Positions 1 to 7,950 of a stretch of 12,022 bases of DNA are shown here, piece after piece; position 1 is the first letter of the stretch; each line of letters opens with the position of its first letter. The stretch lies in NCBI GenBank assembly GCA_002270565.1, contig NQMI01000089.1:188264-200285 (forward strand). The letters run 5' to 3'. This DNA comes from Stenocarpella maydis (lineage: Eukaryota > Ascomycota > Sordariomycetes > Diaporthales > Diaporthaceae). A model generated the notes under the pieces. That model saw only the letters and a list, made by a program, of their open reading frames with translations, ran no database searches and was not told the DNA's origin. Both the position numbers and the translations under genes were made by a program.

Positions 1-764
1 TTGAGCTTAATTTTAATAATCATATTAGCTAATTGGTTTTTTAACCTAGGCTTTTAGTTATTCTTCTTTTTATTATAATAATTATGAATAAAATAGCCCT
101 TCTTATTGTAATTATAATACTTAATATCCTTCCTATTTTTTCAATAGCTATTATTAAATTATATTAAGATTTGTTAATCTTATATATTATCCTAAAACTA
201 TAGTTCTAAGCTAATAGTATTTTCTTATATTAGCCTTATACTAAAAGTTACTAGAGTTATTACCCTTGTTTTGTATATAATATTTATATATTTATTTATT
301 AATTTTAATACCTAGCTTAATGTATTATAAGAAGTTATTAAGTTAATTTTATTTAGCTAGTTTATTTTTTAATTTCATTTCAAGTTTAATATGAAATGTA
401 AAGATATAAATATTATTTATATAAATAATTTAAATATAAATAGATTGAAACTTTATTATATATATTAAAATAACTCCTTTTTACTTAAGCTTTATAAGTT
501 CTTATGTAACTTATTATTATTTATTTAAATCTTAAAAGAGAGTTCTTAAAGTTGCTTTACAGCCTTTATATATAATAAAGATCTCTTAAGTTTTAGTTTC
601 ATATTATATTAGGTATTTATTTTTTAGGTGGTTCTTAAAGTAGGGTTTAAATTATACAAAGGGTTATATCTTTAGGTAGGTTATTACATATATAACTAAT
701 TTCTTATTAGATTAAACTTTTAATCTATAGAACTATTAGTAGGCTTTAAACTAAGTTAAATAAA
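1..764. other. AT-rich RIP-degraded tract, no gene
   Basis: This stretch is almost entirely A and T, with frequent stops in all frames. TA-rich words dominate and CA/TG are scarce, which is the pattern left by repeat-induced point mutation of transposon DNA. I could not follow any reading frame or find a terminal repeat here. It probably belongs to an older element beside or beneath the LTR element that starts at 791. Confidence 0.7.
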
Positions 765-790
765 CTTGGAGTTATCCTGGGGTTCCATTA

Positions 791-961
791 TGTGATGGGC
801 GTTGCCTAGGGCTGGTTGTCCGGCTTATATAACCAAACTCCAAGTATTTAGACACATTTCCCGAGGGCTCTCTACAGGGACCCTTTATCTTTCTTTTCCT
901 TATCCTTCATACTCTATATTAATTTAATCAGATTTCCTAAACTTATTTATAAACCTTGTAG
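791..961 (+). repeat. 5' LTR of the gag-only element
   Basis: It aligns along its whole length with 2134-2306. Shared blocks include CTCCAAGTATTT, ACATTTCCC and CATACTCTATAT. The differences are nearly all C/T or G/A transitions, for example CCAAACTCC here against CCGGACTCC in the right copy. The right edge is approximate because the terminal CATTACA is degraded to something like TTGTAG. The word TTATATAA around 825 could act as a TATA box. I did not identify a tRNA primer-binding site immediately downstream. Confidence 0.75.
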
Positions 962-1212
962 TCTTATAAAAGACCCTCTTCTTTACTTAGGTAGTCTAAA
1001 AGAGTATTTATTTTCTTTTTTTTAACCTTTATTTTTAAATATCTAATTTCCAGTAATTTTCTTATTCCTACCTACTTAATATACTCTCTATCTAAAGTTT
1101 ATAAAATCTAGAAATATAATAGATTAAGATATATATAAAAGTTCTTATAAATACTAATATAATTAGTTTAAAATATATATAATTATATTATATATATAGC
1201 TAATTAGTATGA

Positions 1213-2061
1213 AAAGTTAATAAATCTAAGCTAGTTAATATCTTTTAAGCTTTTATAATTTAAATTAAAGCCTTAGGAAGTATAAGCTTTAAAGTATTTA
1301 ATATAGCTTTCTTGATTTCTATTACAAAAATTATATATAAGGACTTAAATAATATTAAGGAAGCTTATTAATATCTAGCTAATATATAATAAGTAAGCCT
1401 TATAAACTTATTCCATTATAAGTTTAATTCTACTCTCTTTAAAGTAAAAGCTAATACTTAGCTCTTAGACGCTAAAATAATGCTATTAGTTGCTACTTTT
1501 AATAAGAATATAAAGAAGAGATTAGAAGCTAAGGATTAGCCAGAAGACTATATGGAGTTTTATACCCTAATATAGAAGCTCTCTAGCATACTTATAGTAA
1601 CACCTAAGCCTCCTCTCTTAACTACTAACCCAATAGAGGTTAATATAAACTCAGCTTATCTATAGCAATAGGAAAACCTTATACCTAGCTCTTACTTTAA
1701 ATGCAGAAAACTAGGCTATATAGCTTAAAATTATAAGAAATCTAAAGCAATAGCTATCCAATCCCTAGCAGCTACTATAGTAAGTTAATAGAAGGGTATA
1801 TAAAATAATTAATAAAGGGAGTAAAAAGGAGCAGGAAAGTATTATATTTATTTACTAAATTTAAGTTGGATGGAGTGAAAACTAGTTGAGAAGGCTTATC
1901 TTTTTACTTGGTGCCCCTACTAGCAGCTCTATAGTAGTCTAATTCACCAAAAGAGGCCAACCGAGCTAGATCACCAATAAAGACAGGCTAAGCAAAAACC
2001 ATATAGCGCTACCCAATATCTAGGGGAAATTCAGCGATTTCTAGTTAATCCAGGCAGTTAG
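1213..2061 (+). pseudogene. gag-like ORF relic with CCHC zinc knuckle
   Basis: Frame 1 can be followed from about 1213 to a final TAG at 2059-2061, roughly 280 codons, with about 20 internal stops. Almost all are TAG or TAA, as produced by RIP of TGG, CAG, CAA or CGA codons. A gag-like stretch reads around PEDYMEFYTLI (about 1540-1575). A zinc knuckle lies at 1693-1734: the C-x2-C-x4-H-x4-C spacing is exact, but three of the four ligands are now Tyr codons (TAC, TGC kept, TAT, TAT), the expected C-to-Y and H-to-Y RIP changes. After the knuckle the frame continues through a Gln-rich tail (SATQYLGEIQRF near 1998-2040) and ends shortly before the right LTR. Gag proteins form the particle shell and bind element RNA. 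The start is uncertain because the upstream part is heavily mutated. Confidence 0.65.
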
Positions 2062-2120
2062 GAGGGATACAAATAGCTAACTAAGGCAACATACAGATCA
2101 CCAACAGAGGTAGTATCCCT

Positions 2121-2130
2121 AGTTAGGGGG
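2121..2130 (+). promoter_or_regulatory. Polypurine tract before the 3' LTR
   Basis: The run AGTTAGGGGG followed by TAA directly precedes the right LTR start. In LTR elements a purine-rich tract here primes plus-strand DNA synthesis. An 8-bp inverted repeat (AGGGATAC at 2063-2070, GTATCCCT at 2113-2120) lies between the end of the gag relic and this tract. Confidence 0.5.
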
Positions 2131-2133
2131 TAA

Positions 2134-2306
2134 TATAATGAGCATTTCCCAGGGCTGGTAGTCCGGCTTATGTAACCGGACTCCAAGTATTTAAATACAT
2201 TTCCCAAGGGCTCCCTACGGGAACCCTTCATCTCTCTTTTCTTCATCTTTCATACTCTATATCAATTCAATCAGATTCCCTGGAGTTGTCCTCAAACCTC
2301 ATTACA
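2134..2306 (+). repeat. 3' LTR of the gag-only element
   Basis: This is the better-preserved LTR, TATAATG to CATTACA, matching 791-961. It contains a perfect 7-bp hairpin, AGTCCGG (2160-2166) with CCGGACT (2176-2182) around a 9-nt loop. The right arm of that hairpin is broken by G-to-A changes in the left LTR. A pyrimidine-rich segment at about 2226-2255 follows. Confidence 0.78.
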
Positions 2307-2441
2307 AAAGGCATTAAGGTTTTAGATAAATAATAAATACTATAGTTAAAAAAGCATTACAATTATTTACTTCATAAATAGATTAAGCCTTATTTAGTAT
2401 ACTTAAGTTATAAGCTACTAGTTAATAATAATACCATTATT

Positions 2442-3955
2442 ATTAGTACCCTAAAACTACTACCTCCTTATCCTCCTCCTTCTCCAGAAGTACCCTAGCA
2501 ACTACCTCCTCTCCCCTATTTATTTAATGAATATAGTATTAAGATAACAAATAAATATTATTTATTACTTAAATAAGAGAACTCAACTATTATATATGCC
2601 AAATATATTATAATCTATTTGTAATACTTTAATAGAATGCCCCTGAAGAAAAGCACAGGAATTAATATAGTTAAGTATTTTTAAATAATAAAACGTATAT
2701 TAAAGTATTAGCAGAAGTTTTTAGTAATAGGATTTATCTTTTCTATAATCTTTATAAAAATAATTATTTATAGCTATAATACTTCTTAATAGTATTACTT
2801 ATTATGCTGAAGAGGAAAGCTAAAGACTTTTATACATAGTTAATTAGTAATAGAGATACCTTTATTATAATATATACTAATTTTAAATAATAATTGAATA
2901 TCAATAAAAGATGATATATATACCTTATAGTATAAAATAATACTACTTTTATATCTATTTAAGAAAAGAATAAAGCCAAAATACTATTAGAAATAATAGA
3001 GATTATAATTAGAGATATAAAACAGTATACTTAAATTCTTAACTATAAGTATACTTATAGTAATAAAGTATTATAGGATAACCTCTTCAAAATAATATGC
3101 AATATACCTAAAATCTACTTTATAAAGTTAATAATACTCCCTAATATATCCAGTATTTATAATATACTTTATTATTATATAGTATTATTTGGTCTATAAT
3201 ATCCTTCCTAATTATATAATATTAAGTATAATAATAAGGCTAAATGGAGTAAGGAATATAATAATAATGATGATGATAATAATATAATTACTAATTAATA
3301 CCTAGATAATAAGCAGTATTATTTTAACTACTAATATAATAATAATTACTAGTATAGTAATAAATATCCAAGATAGTCCTTATATAGATAATTCCTAATT
3401 TGAAGAAACAGCTACTAATTATAAGGTAACTTATAACTTCCCTTTAAAAGTAGCAATTATACCTATAGAAGGAGCAATAAGAATAGCACCCTATATAAGA
3501 AGAAGTACTTTATCTATTAGACGGAAGGATACTAGTTAATAAATTACTCTCTTAAAGAGTATCAGCAAGTAAAAAGTATATATATTACTATATATAATAC
3601 TATAAGCAAAACTCTTTTAAATAATAACTTTTATAAATTCCTTATTAACTATAAGAAAATTAACTATAAGACCAACTCCTTAGTAGGAACCAGTATATTT
3701 ATTAATAATACTAGAGCCTATTAGAGTTATACATAGCTTATAAACAACACATTCCTCCATACCCTTATAATTAAAGATAAGAAAGATAAGAACCCCAGTA
3801 ATATAAAACATATAAGTAATAATAATAAGTATATAAATAATATTATTAAAGTCTTTATAATTAATAACTACTTACGCGAGCACTTCTAAGGAATTCTCCC
3901 AAATATAGGAGCAGTAAACTACTTAATAGTAAGGNATATATACTACTATAATAAT
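2442..3955 (+). pseudogene. Retrotransposon gag-protease polyprotein relic (second element)
   Basis: A long, stop-riddled coding relic can be followed by reading TAG/TAA as mutated Trp or Gln codons. It starts in the frame of 2442 with a proline-rich segment (KLLPPYPPPSPEVP), shifts frame near 2780-2820, and then stays in the frame of 2822 up to the ambiguous base at 3935. At 3506-3547 the exact C-x2-C-x4-H-x4-C zinc-knuckle spacing is present with Gly before the third position, but all four ligands are Tyr codons (TAC 3506, TAT 3515, TAC 3530, TAC 3545). At 3890-3933 a block reads GILPNIGAVNY; NIGA at 3902-3913 is what GAT/GAC-ACN-GGA-GCA becomes after RIP, that is, the D-T-G-A catalytic loop of a retroviral-type aspartic protease. 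Reverse transcriptase and integrase were not found; the frame fades after about 4060. Whether the family is Ty1/copia or Ty3/gypsy cannot be told. Confidence 0.6.
3902..3913 (+). other. Mutated aspartic protease active-site codons (D-T-G-A)
   Basis: The codons AAT-ATA-GGA-GCA follow an open GILP context and differ from a D-T-G-A loop only by transitions. The following codons GTA-AAC-TAC-TTA are likewise C-to-T or G-to-A versions of A-S-Y-S. The enzyme would be dead because the catalytic Asp is now Asn. Confidence 0.55.
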
Positions 3956-4116
3956 TAAGTTTAGGTTAAAGTTAGGGCTATAAGTTAATAAGTAAATACT
4001 TATTATTACCTTAGAAAGCTATAAATGCTATTCTAATGAAATTAATAAGTTAAAGATAATTTAATTTAAAGTATGTAACTTAAGATTGAGTAAAAAAGAG
4101 GTATAGGGCTAAATAA

Positions 4117-4260
4117 GTTCTTAAAGAGATTTACTAGGTAGTAGGGACCTAGAAGCTTGGAAAGTAGTATATAGTTTAGGTAATAAACCTATTAGTTAAA
4201 TAGAGTATAGTTTTAAAGGAATAATTAAGTCCTTTAGTAACCCTTATGCCTAGGAGGAGA
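4117..4260 (+). repeat. Dispersed gag-like repeat, copy 1
   Basis: The segment begins GTTCTTAAAGAG and ends CCTAGGAGGAGA. It is recognisably repeated at 4412-4557 (same strand, 295 bp downstream) and at 10321-10458 (opposite strand). Shared landmarks with the distant copy include GTATATAGTTTAG / ATATATAGTTTAG, GAATAATTAAG and GACCCTTAT / AACCCTTAT. Read in frame with one indel, it resembles a gag fragment (EYSFKGIIKSFSNPYA, with a Trp-derived stop next). Its relation to the gag-protease relic upstream is unknown. Confidence 0.6.
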
Positions 4261-4411
4261 AATAAATACTTATTATAAGCTAAAATTAATGCTCTTATTA
4301 TTATATAAAAATATATAAAGACTATTTAAACCATATTAGAAAGTTAAAGGCAGTAAAGTTAAACATTAATAATATTATAATATTTCTAAAGAAAAGAAAT
4401 AGATTACAGAG

Positions 4412-4557
4412 GTTCTTAAAGTATATTTATTAAATAATAAAGATTTAAAACCCTAAAAAGTAATATATGTTCTAGTTAGTAATAATCTATAGTTAAATAT
4501 AATATAGTTTTTAAAGAATAAATAAGACTTTTAGTAATCTTTATATTTAGGAAGGGA
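4412..4557 (+). repeat. Dispersed gag-like repeat, copy 2
   Basis: It starts GTTCTTAAAGTA and follows copy 1 as a direct repeat. The bases before it (ATATTTCTAAAGAAAAG, about 4380-4396) also match the inverted copy (ATATTTCTAAAAAAAAG on the minus strand near 10490), so copies 2 and 3 share more flank than copy 1 does. It is more strongly mutated than copy 1. Confidence 0.5.
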
Positions 4558-4914
4558 TTAAAGATATATATTATAAACTCATTATTTATAATCCTTGTTA
4601 ATTATTTTTATCCTTAAGAGTAACTATTTTTTTTAATTAAGAAGAGGAACTTAAAGAATATAACTCGTCTATACTTAAAATCTTTTCTATAAATATAAAG
4701 GAAGAAGAAATTATTACTAATAGAGGGTTTAATTTTCTCAAACCTACATTGGAAAGTCATGTTATAAACAACTGGCAAGATCCGGGCTGAAGCACGAGCA
4801 GCACGTTGCTCTAAAGAATTGTACAGCAAAACAATCGGTGTGCTTTTGTCCTGCATCACCCTGAGCCTGTGAGGCCATGTTGAGATTGGAAATAAGACGT
4901 AATTAAAAACCCAG
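4558..4914. other. RIP boundary and 3' flank of the phosphatase gene
   Basis: Up to about 4735 the sequence is AT-rich debris. From there composition becomes balanced abruptly, within a few tens of bases. The 4735-4914 stretch lies downstream of the minus-strand gene stop and is most simply its 3' UTR and flank. Reading frames present here are short and show no family motif. Confidence 0.6.
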
Positions 4915-5872
4915 TTAGGCCAAACAGAGAATGACAGCCTCAAGAGCTCGCTTCGTCTGTTCGATGTTGTAGACGTGGACAGAATCAATGCCTGCGGTGT
5001 CTCTTACTGGTGCATCATTTCCACCAGGATACAAAGCGTCTCCGAAGAAGAGTATCTCGGACTTTTTGATCCCCGACAGCTCGGACAGACGCTCCATACC
5101 GTACGCTTTGTCGACACCTGCCCGGGTAATGTCTATGGAAGTGGCGCCCCCAATACGGACAGAGACCTCGGGGAGAATAGGCTGAAGATCTTTCTGAACC
5201 AAGCGTCGTTTCTCCTGCTTAGGATCCCAGCTCTCCTTGGGACCAAGGGGTGCCTGCTGTCTATTGGCTCGAGTCAGCACGGGTTGTTGACGGACGTTCA
5301 GGACGCCTGTTTCTGGCTGGAAAGGAGGGAAAAGTGAATGCATGGAAGGATATCGACTAACCCAAGAGCTGAGAATGTAATCTGGCTCCCACGGTCTTCA
5401 ATTTGTTCTCCCCAGATCTCAGTGGGCGTGAACCCGAGGCGGTCAATAGAGGCTCGCAACTCCTTGATGACTGCGAATCCAATCAGTAACTTCCGTCCAC
5501 ATTTGAAAAAAGCGAAAAGGTTTTTGTTTTGTTACTTTTTTTTCTACTTCTTGGAGCCGATGCATACTACTACTTACTGTGGGCTCTGTCCTCGTCGCTA
5601 AACAGATCAGCGTACTTTCGCATCCATTGGCCGTTCTCAAAGCGGTAGAGCTTCGTGCCCGTGGTGGGCATCAGCCAGAAGCGTGAGAGGTTGGTGCTTT
5701 CTGGCAGCCGGCTGGCGACCTGCTTGTCGAACTGGGGCCAGTCACCACCCGAGATTACGCAGATGTCCGCGACATGACTGAGGCGGCCGAGGATGTAGGC
5801 CATCTCGTCATCGAGGGCCTGCTTGCTCTCGGCGAGAGTGCCGTCAAGATCGAATGCCACCAGTCGTTTCAT
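4915..5872 (-). CDS. HAD-IIB phosphatase, phosphomannomutase-like, two introns
   Basis: Three exons (5872-5578, 5470-5362, 5260-4915) join in frame to 750 nt, 249 residues plus TAA. HAD-superfamily enzymes transfer phosphoryl groups through a catalytic Asp. Visible motifs are I, FDLDGT with D8 and D10; II, ISGGD with S41; the cap-region signature WGEQIEDRGSQITFSALG (118-135); RIGGATSIDITRAGVDKAYG with motif III K186; and motif IV, FFGDALYPGGND with D209 and D217. The length and the IGG...DKAYG...GDxxxPGGND layout match the phosphomannomutase branch. The cap lacks the eukaryotic PMM-type ERNGM-like signature and instead has EDRGSQ, which I associate with bacterial HAD-IIB proteins. It is therefore likely a cytosolic sugar-phosphate phosphatase or mutase; the substrate is unknown. 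The ATG at 5872-5870 has AAAC before it, and an in-frame TGA at 5878-5876 excludes an N-terminal extension. It is the only intact gene here, flanked on both sides by RIP-degraded DNA yet itself unmutated. A bacterial origin is an inference. Confidence 0.9.
5261..5361 (-). other. Intron 2 of the phosphatase gene
   Basis: The donor is GTTAGT and the acceptor AATAG, with the branch-like word TGCTGAC about 15 nt before the acceptor. The 101-nt intron splits a Gly codon (GG/A) and joins ITFSALG to QQAPLGPKESWDP, giving a continuous family signature. Confidence 0.87.
5471..5577 (-). other. Intron 1 of the phosphatase gene
   Basis: The donor is GTAAGT directly after the codon for His98 plus one base. 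The acceptor is TTCGCAG, with a branch-like CTGAT about 12 nt upstream. The join makes an Ile codon and restores RAHIIKELRASIDRLGF, the expected helix. An earlier AG (GGAAG, near 5489) would give an unrelated frame with early stops. The 107-nt intron carries A/T homopolymer runs around 5513-5545. Confidence 0.85.
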
Positions 5873-6195
5873 GTTTCAGTCTAGACAGGCAGGGCTTTTG
5901 GCTTTAGAAAGGGAAACTGAGGTTCTTCAGGCAGTGTCGAATCAAAGAATATGCCTGCTGTAAGGAAGTGAGTTACCGATGCGAGACTGCCACGTAGCCT
6001 GAGACACTTCCCACGCCCATTACGGTTAGGGCCAGAAGGGCAACGGAGGGCAGTGTGGTGTAGACCCCTGCAAAGTGACCTCCCCGCCAAGCCCGCTACA
6101 GCAGCTAAGCGAGAAGTACTCATCAAGGGCCCACATCGCCACCACCTTCCCATCATAGCTATCACGTGTAGTGGTCCGTGGTGTTTTCGTAGCTA
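5873..6195 (-). promoter_or_regulatory. Upstream region of the phosphatase gene
   Basis: This is about 320 bp of balanced composition between the ATG and the start of AT-rich debris, so any promoter and 5' leader must lie here. It contains a CACGTG palindrome (6163-6168), a common bHLH-type site; its use is a guess. A 94-codon minus-strand frame, 6165 to 5881, starts MIAMMGRWWR, with an internal Met giving MSTSRLAAVAGLAGRSLCRG, which resembles a mitochondrial presequence. It ends 8 nt before the gene's ATG in another frame. It could be an upstream ORF, an old first exon of another gene, or chance. Its HHTALRCPS segment recurs as RHTALGCPS at 10030-10060. Confidence 0.45.
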
Positions 6196-6240
6196 AGGAC
6201 TTACTAGCTAGTAGTACTAGTATTAAATATTAGCTATAGC

Positions 6241-6807
6241 CAGATTTCTAGCTTTAAGTTATAACAAATTACAGCAAATACAGCCTACCATCAATTACTT
6301 CTAAGCTCTTGTTTATATTACTATATAATAGCAACAGCCAGCATCTTAAGCCAGCCCATTAACAGTACTAAAGAAGCTATTATTATAGTAGTAAAAGCCC
6401 CTAGTGCCCTAGCTATTAGAGATAAGGAAGAGGTTCTTAATATTAAGTTATCTAATAATAATAATAATAATAATAATAAGTTATTACTTAATAAAGCTAA
6501 TAATGGGGGTAATAAGAACCCCTTTAATAATAATAGCTAAGTTAATGCTATCCTCCTTAAGTAATCACTATTATTACTACTACTGCTACTACCATTAGCT
6601 CCTACCGCCTAAGTAGCTATAAAGAGGAAAGCTAGCAAGTTAGCACTAAAGAACTCTATACCCAAAAGGCAGCAGTATAAGGTAAAAAAGTCCTCTTTAA
6701 CTAGTAAATGACTTATATACTTTAGCAATACCTTTATAAAATAGTATATAAGGGTGGTATTAATTTATAAAGAGGAGGAATTATTTAAGTCGCTTAATAA
6801 AAGTTAG
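6241..6807 (+). pseudogene. Unrecognised RIP-degraded coding relic
   Basis: One frame stays readable for about 188 codons with six internal stops (five TAA/TAG and one TGA), ending at TAG 6805-6807. Segments read ANTAYHQLLLSS, SILSQPINSTKEA, VVKAPSALAIRDKEEV, an Asn run encoded by the AAT microsatellite, then a basic stretch KRKASKLALKNSIPKRQQYK (about 6617-6676) and an acidic-basic tail. The low-complexity, basic character could be a DNA-binding or gag-type protein, but I do not recognise the family. It starts shortly after the phosphatase island ends. Confidence 0.4.
6453..6479. repeat. TAA trinucleotide microsatellite
   Basis: Nine consecutive TAA units. They lie in the coding relic and read as Asn codons in its frame. 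Confidence 0.95.
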
Positions 6808-7659
6808 TAAGGGCCTATTTAAAATAAGCTAATTAATATACTTTACAGAGTTTTCTAAGTATAAATAAGCTAAAGAGTATTTAAATAAATATTAAACTAA
6901 AAAAAAAGTACTTATACTTCATTACTTTTTTAATACAATCTAATATAATATATATTAAAAAAAATAAGAATAATAGATAGCTTAAAAGAGACTTTAACAT
7001 ATTTTTAATATAATTCATATCTACTATTAATACAGATGTAATATAAGAAAAAATACCTATAAAAAAAAAAAAAAAGGTTCTTTTAATATTTTTTTTAATA
7101 AGAAAATACATATTGAAACATAACAAGGTAAACAAGAACATTAATACGTAACCACCCTACATAGCTGTTCTTAAACACTTAGTATTATTATTTTTACCTT
7201 AACTATTTATTATTATTATTAGATAAAGTGTATAAGAAATAATTAGTTAATTAATTAAAATTACTATTATATAAATCTTAAATTTTATAAGCGCTAATAA
7301 TATAATAAAGGTATTATAAGATTTATAAAGTTAGTATAAGGCTAAAGATAGTTAATTAAGCTAGTATAACCTTTATATAATTATTATTTACCCTAAGAAG
7401 CTTTTTATAAAACTTATACTTACTATCTTATAAATTAATATAAAGGAAAGTATAAAAGATATATATATATATTAATAAGTAGTAAATGTAGCTAATAATT
7501 AAATTAGTAATATTTTTTAAAGTATTTACGAAAGTAAGTTAATACTTCTCTTTCCTTATAATTTAAAATATTAAAATTAAAAAGTTAATTTTATGTCCCT
7601 TATACTTAAAGTTAGTATACGTTAATATCTAAAGGTTTACTATTAATAAAAATAACTAT
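6808..7659. other. AT-rich RIP-degraded tract
   Basis: No gene is supported. The tract contains a 15-base A run (7061-7075) and several shorter A/T runs. The minus-strand open frame at 7141-6881 is made of Phe, Ile, Lys and Leu codons, as expected by chance at this composition. Confidence 0.65.
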
Positions 7660-7950
7660 TACAAAACTCTTTATCTCTTCTTTCTTATTATACTACTTTT
7701 TAATTTTTATCTTTACTTTTTATTACGTTATATTAAAACATAATATTATAATTTAGGCCCCTAAATTAAGCTTCAGGCCTACTTTTTCATTATTAATTAT
7801 ACCTCTAGTAATTATACTTTATAAACCTTATTTTATTAACTTTACTTCTTCTAATACTATACTTGTTTCCTTATAATTCTTTAATACTACTTTACTTCTA
7901 GTATTAATCATTTTATATTTAAGTTTCTGTAACCTCTCTTAAATTTATAA
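7660..7950 (-). pseudogene. Possible coding relic, function unknown
   Basis: Reading the minus strand downward from about 7935, a frame gives RLQKLKYKMINTRSKVVL, then KNYKETSIVLEEVKLIK, then a segment ending IITRGIINNEKVGLKLNLGA and a Lys-rich tail, with only a handful of TAA/TAG stops. The Lys/Glu-rich heptad-like character suggests a coiled-coil tail such as some fungal DNA transposases carry. No catalytic motif is visible, so this is a weak call. Confidence 0.3.

Larger units (their letters stand above)
791..2306 (+). mobile_element. Short gag-only LTR retrotransposon, RIP-inactivated
   Basis: Two direct repeats of about 172 bp bound an internal region of only about 1.17 kb. The repeats begin TGTGATGGGC and TATAATGAGC, and the right copy ends CATTACA, so the ancestral LTR probably ran TGTAAT to ATTACA, a normal short inverted terminus. 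A purine-rich tract (AGTTAGGGGG, 2121-2130) lies just before the right LTR, as expected for a polypurine primer. The internal region holds one frame-1 coding relic with a zinc knuckle and nothing resembling protease, reverse transcriptase or integrase. I saw no clear target-site duplication: the flanks read CATTA on the left and AAAGG on the right. It is either a non-autonomous element mobilised by a relative or an internally deleted copy; the frame running to within about 70 bp of the right LTR favours the first. Confidence 0.75.

Noticed and set aside
2058..2246. Minus-strand 62-codon open frame
   Set aside because: It lies across the polypurine tract and 3' LTR, antisense to the element, and has no motif; LTRs are non-coding.
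3935..3935. Ambiguous base (also one at 8219)
   Set aside because: Single N calls look like assembly uncertainty and carry no biological signal.
4614..4988. Minus-strand 124-codon open frame
   Set aside because: It straddles the border between balanced DNA and RIP debris and overlaps the end of the phosphatase coding region in another frame; its C-terminal half is Phe/Lys/Tyr-rich AT noise.
4975..5337. Plus-strand frames opposite the phosphatase exon 3 and intron 2
   Set aside because: They are antisense shadows of the real gene, with no family motif.
6881..7141. Minus-strand 86-codon hydrophobic frame resembling a membrane protein
   Set aside because: Poly-A/T runs translate to Phe, Lys, Ile and Leu; apparent membrane segments arise from composition alone.
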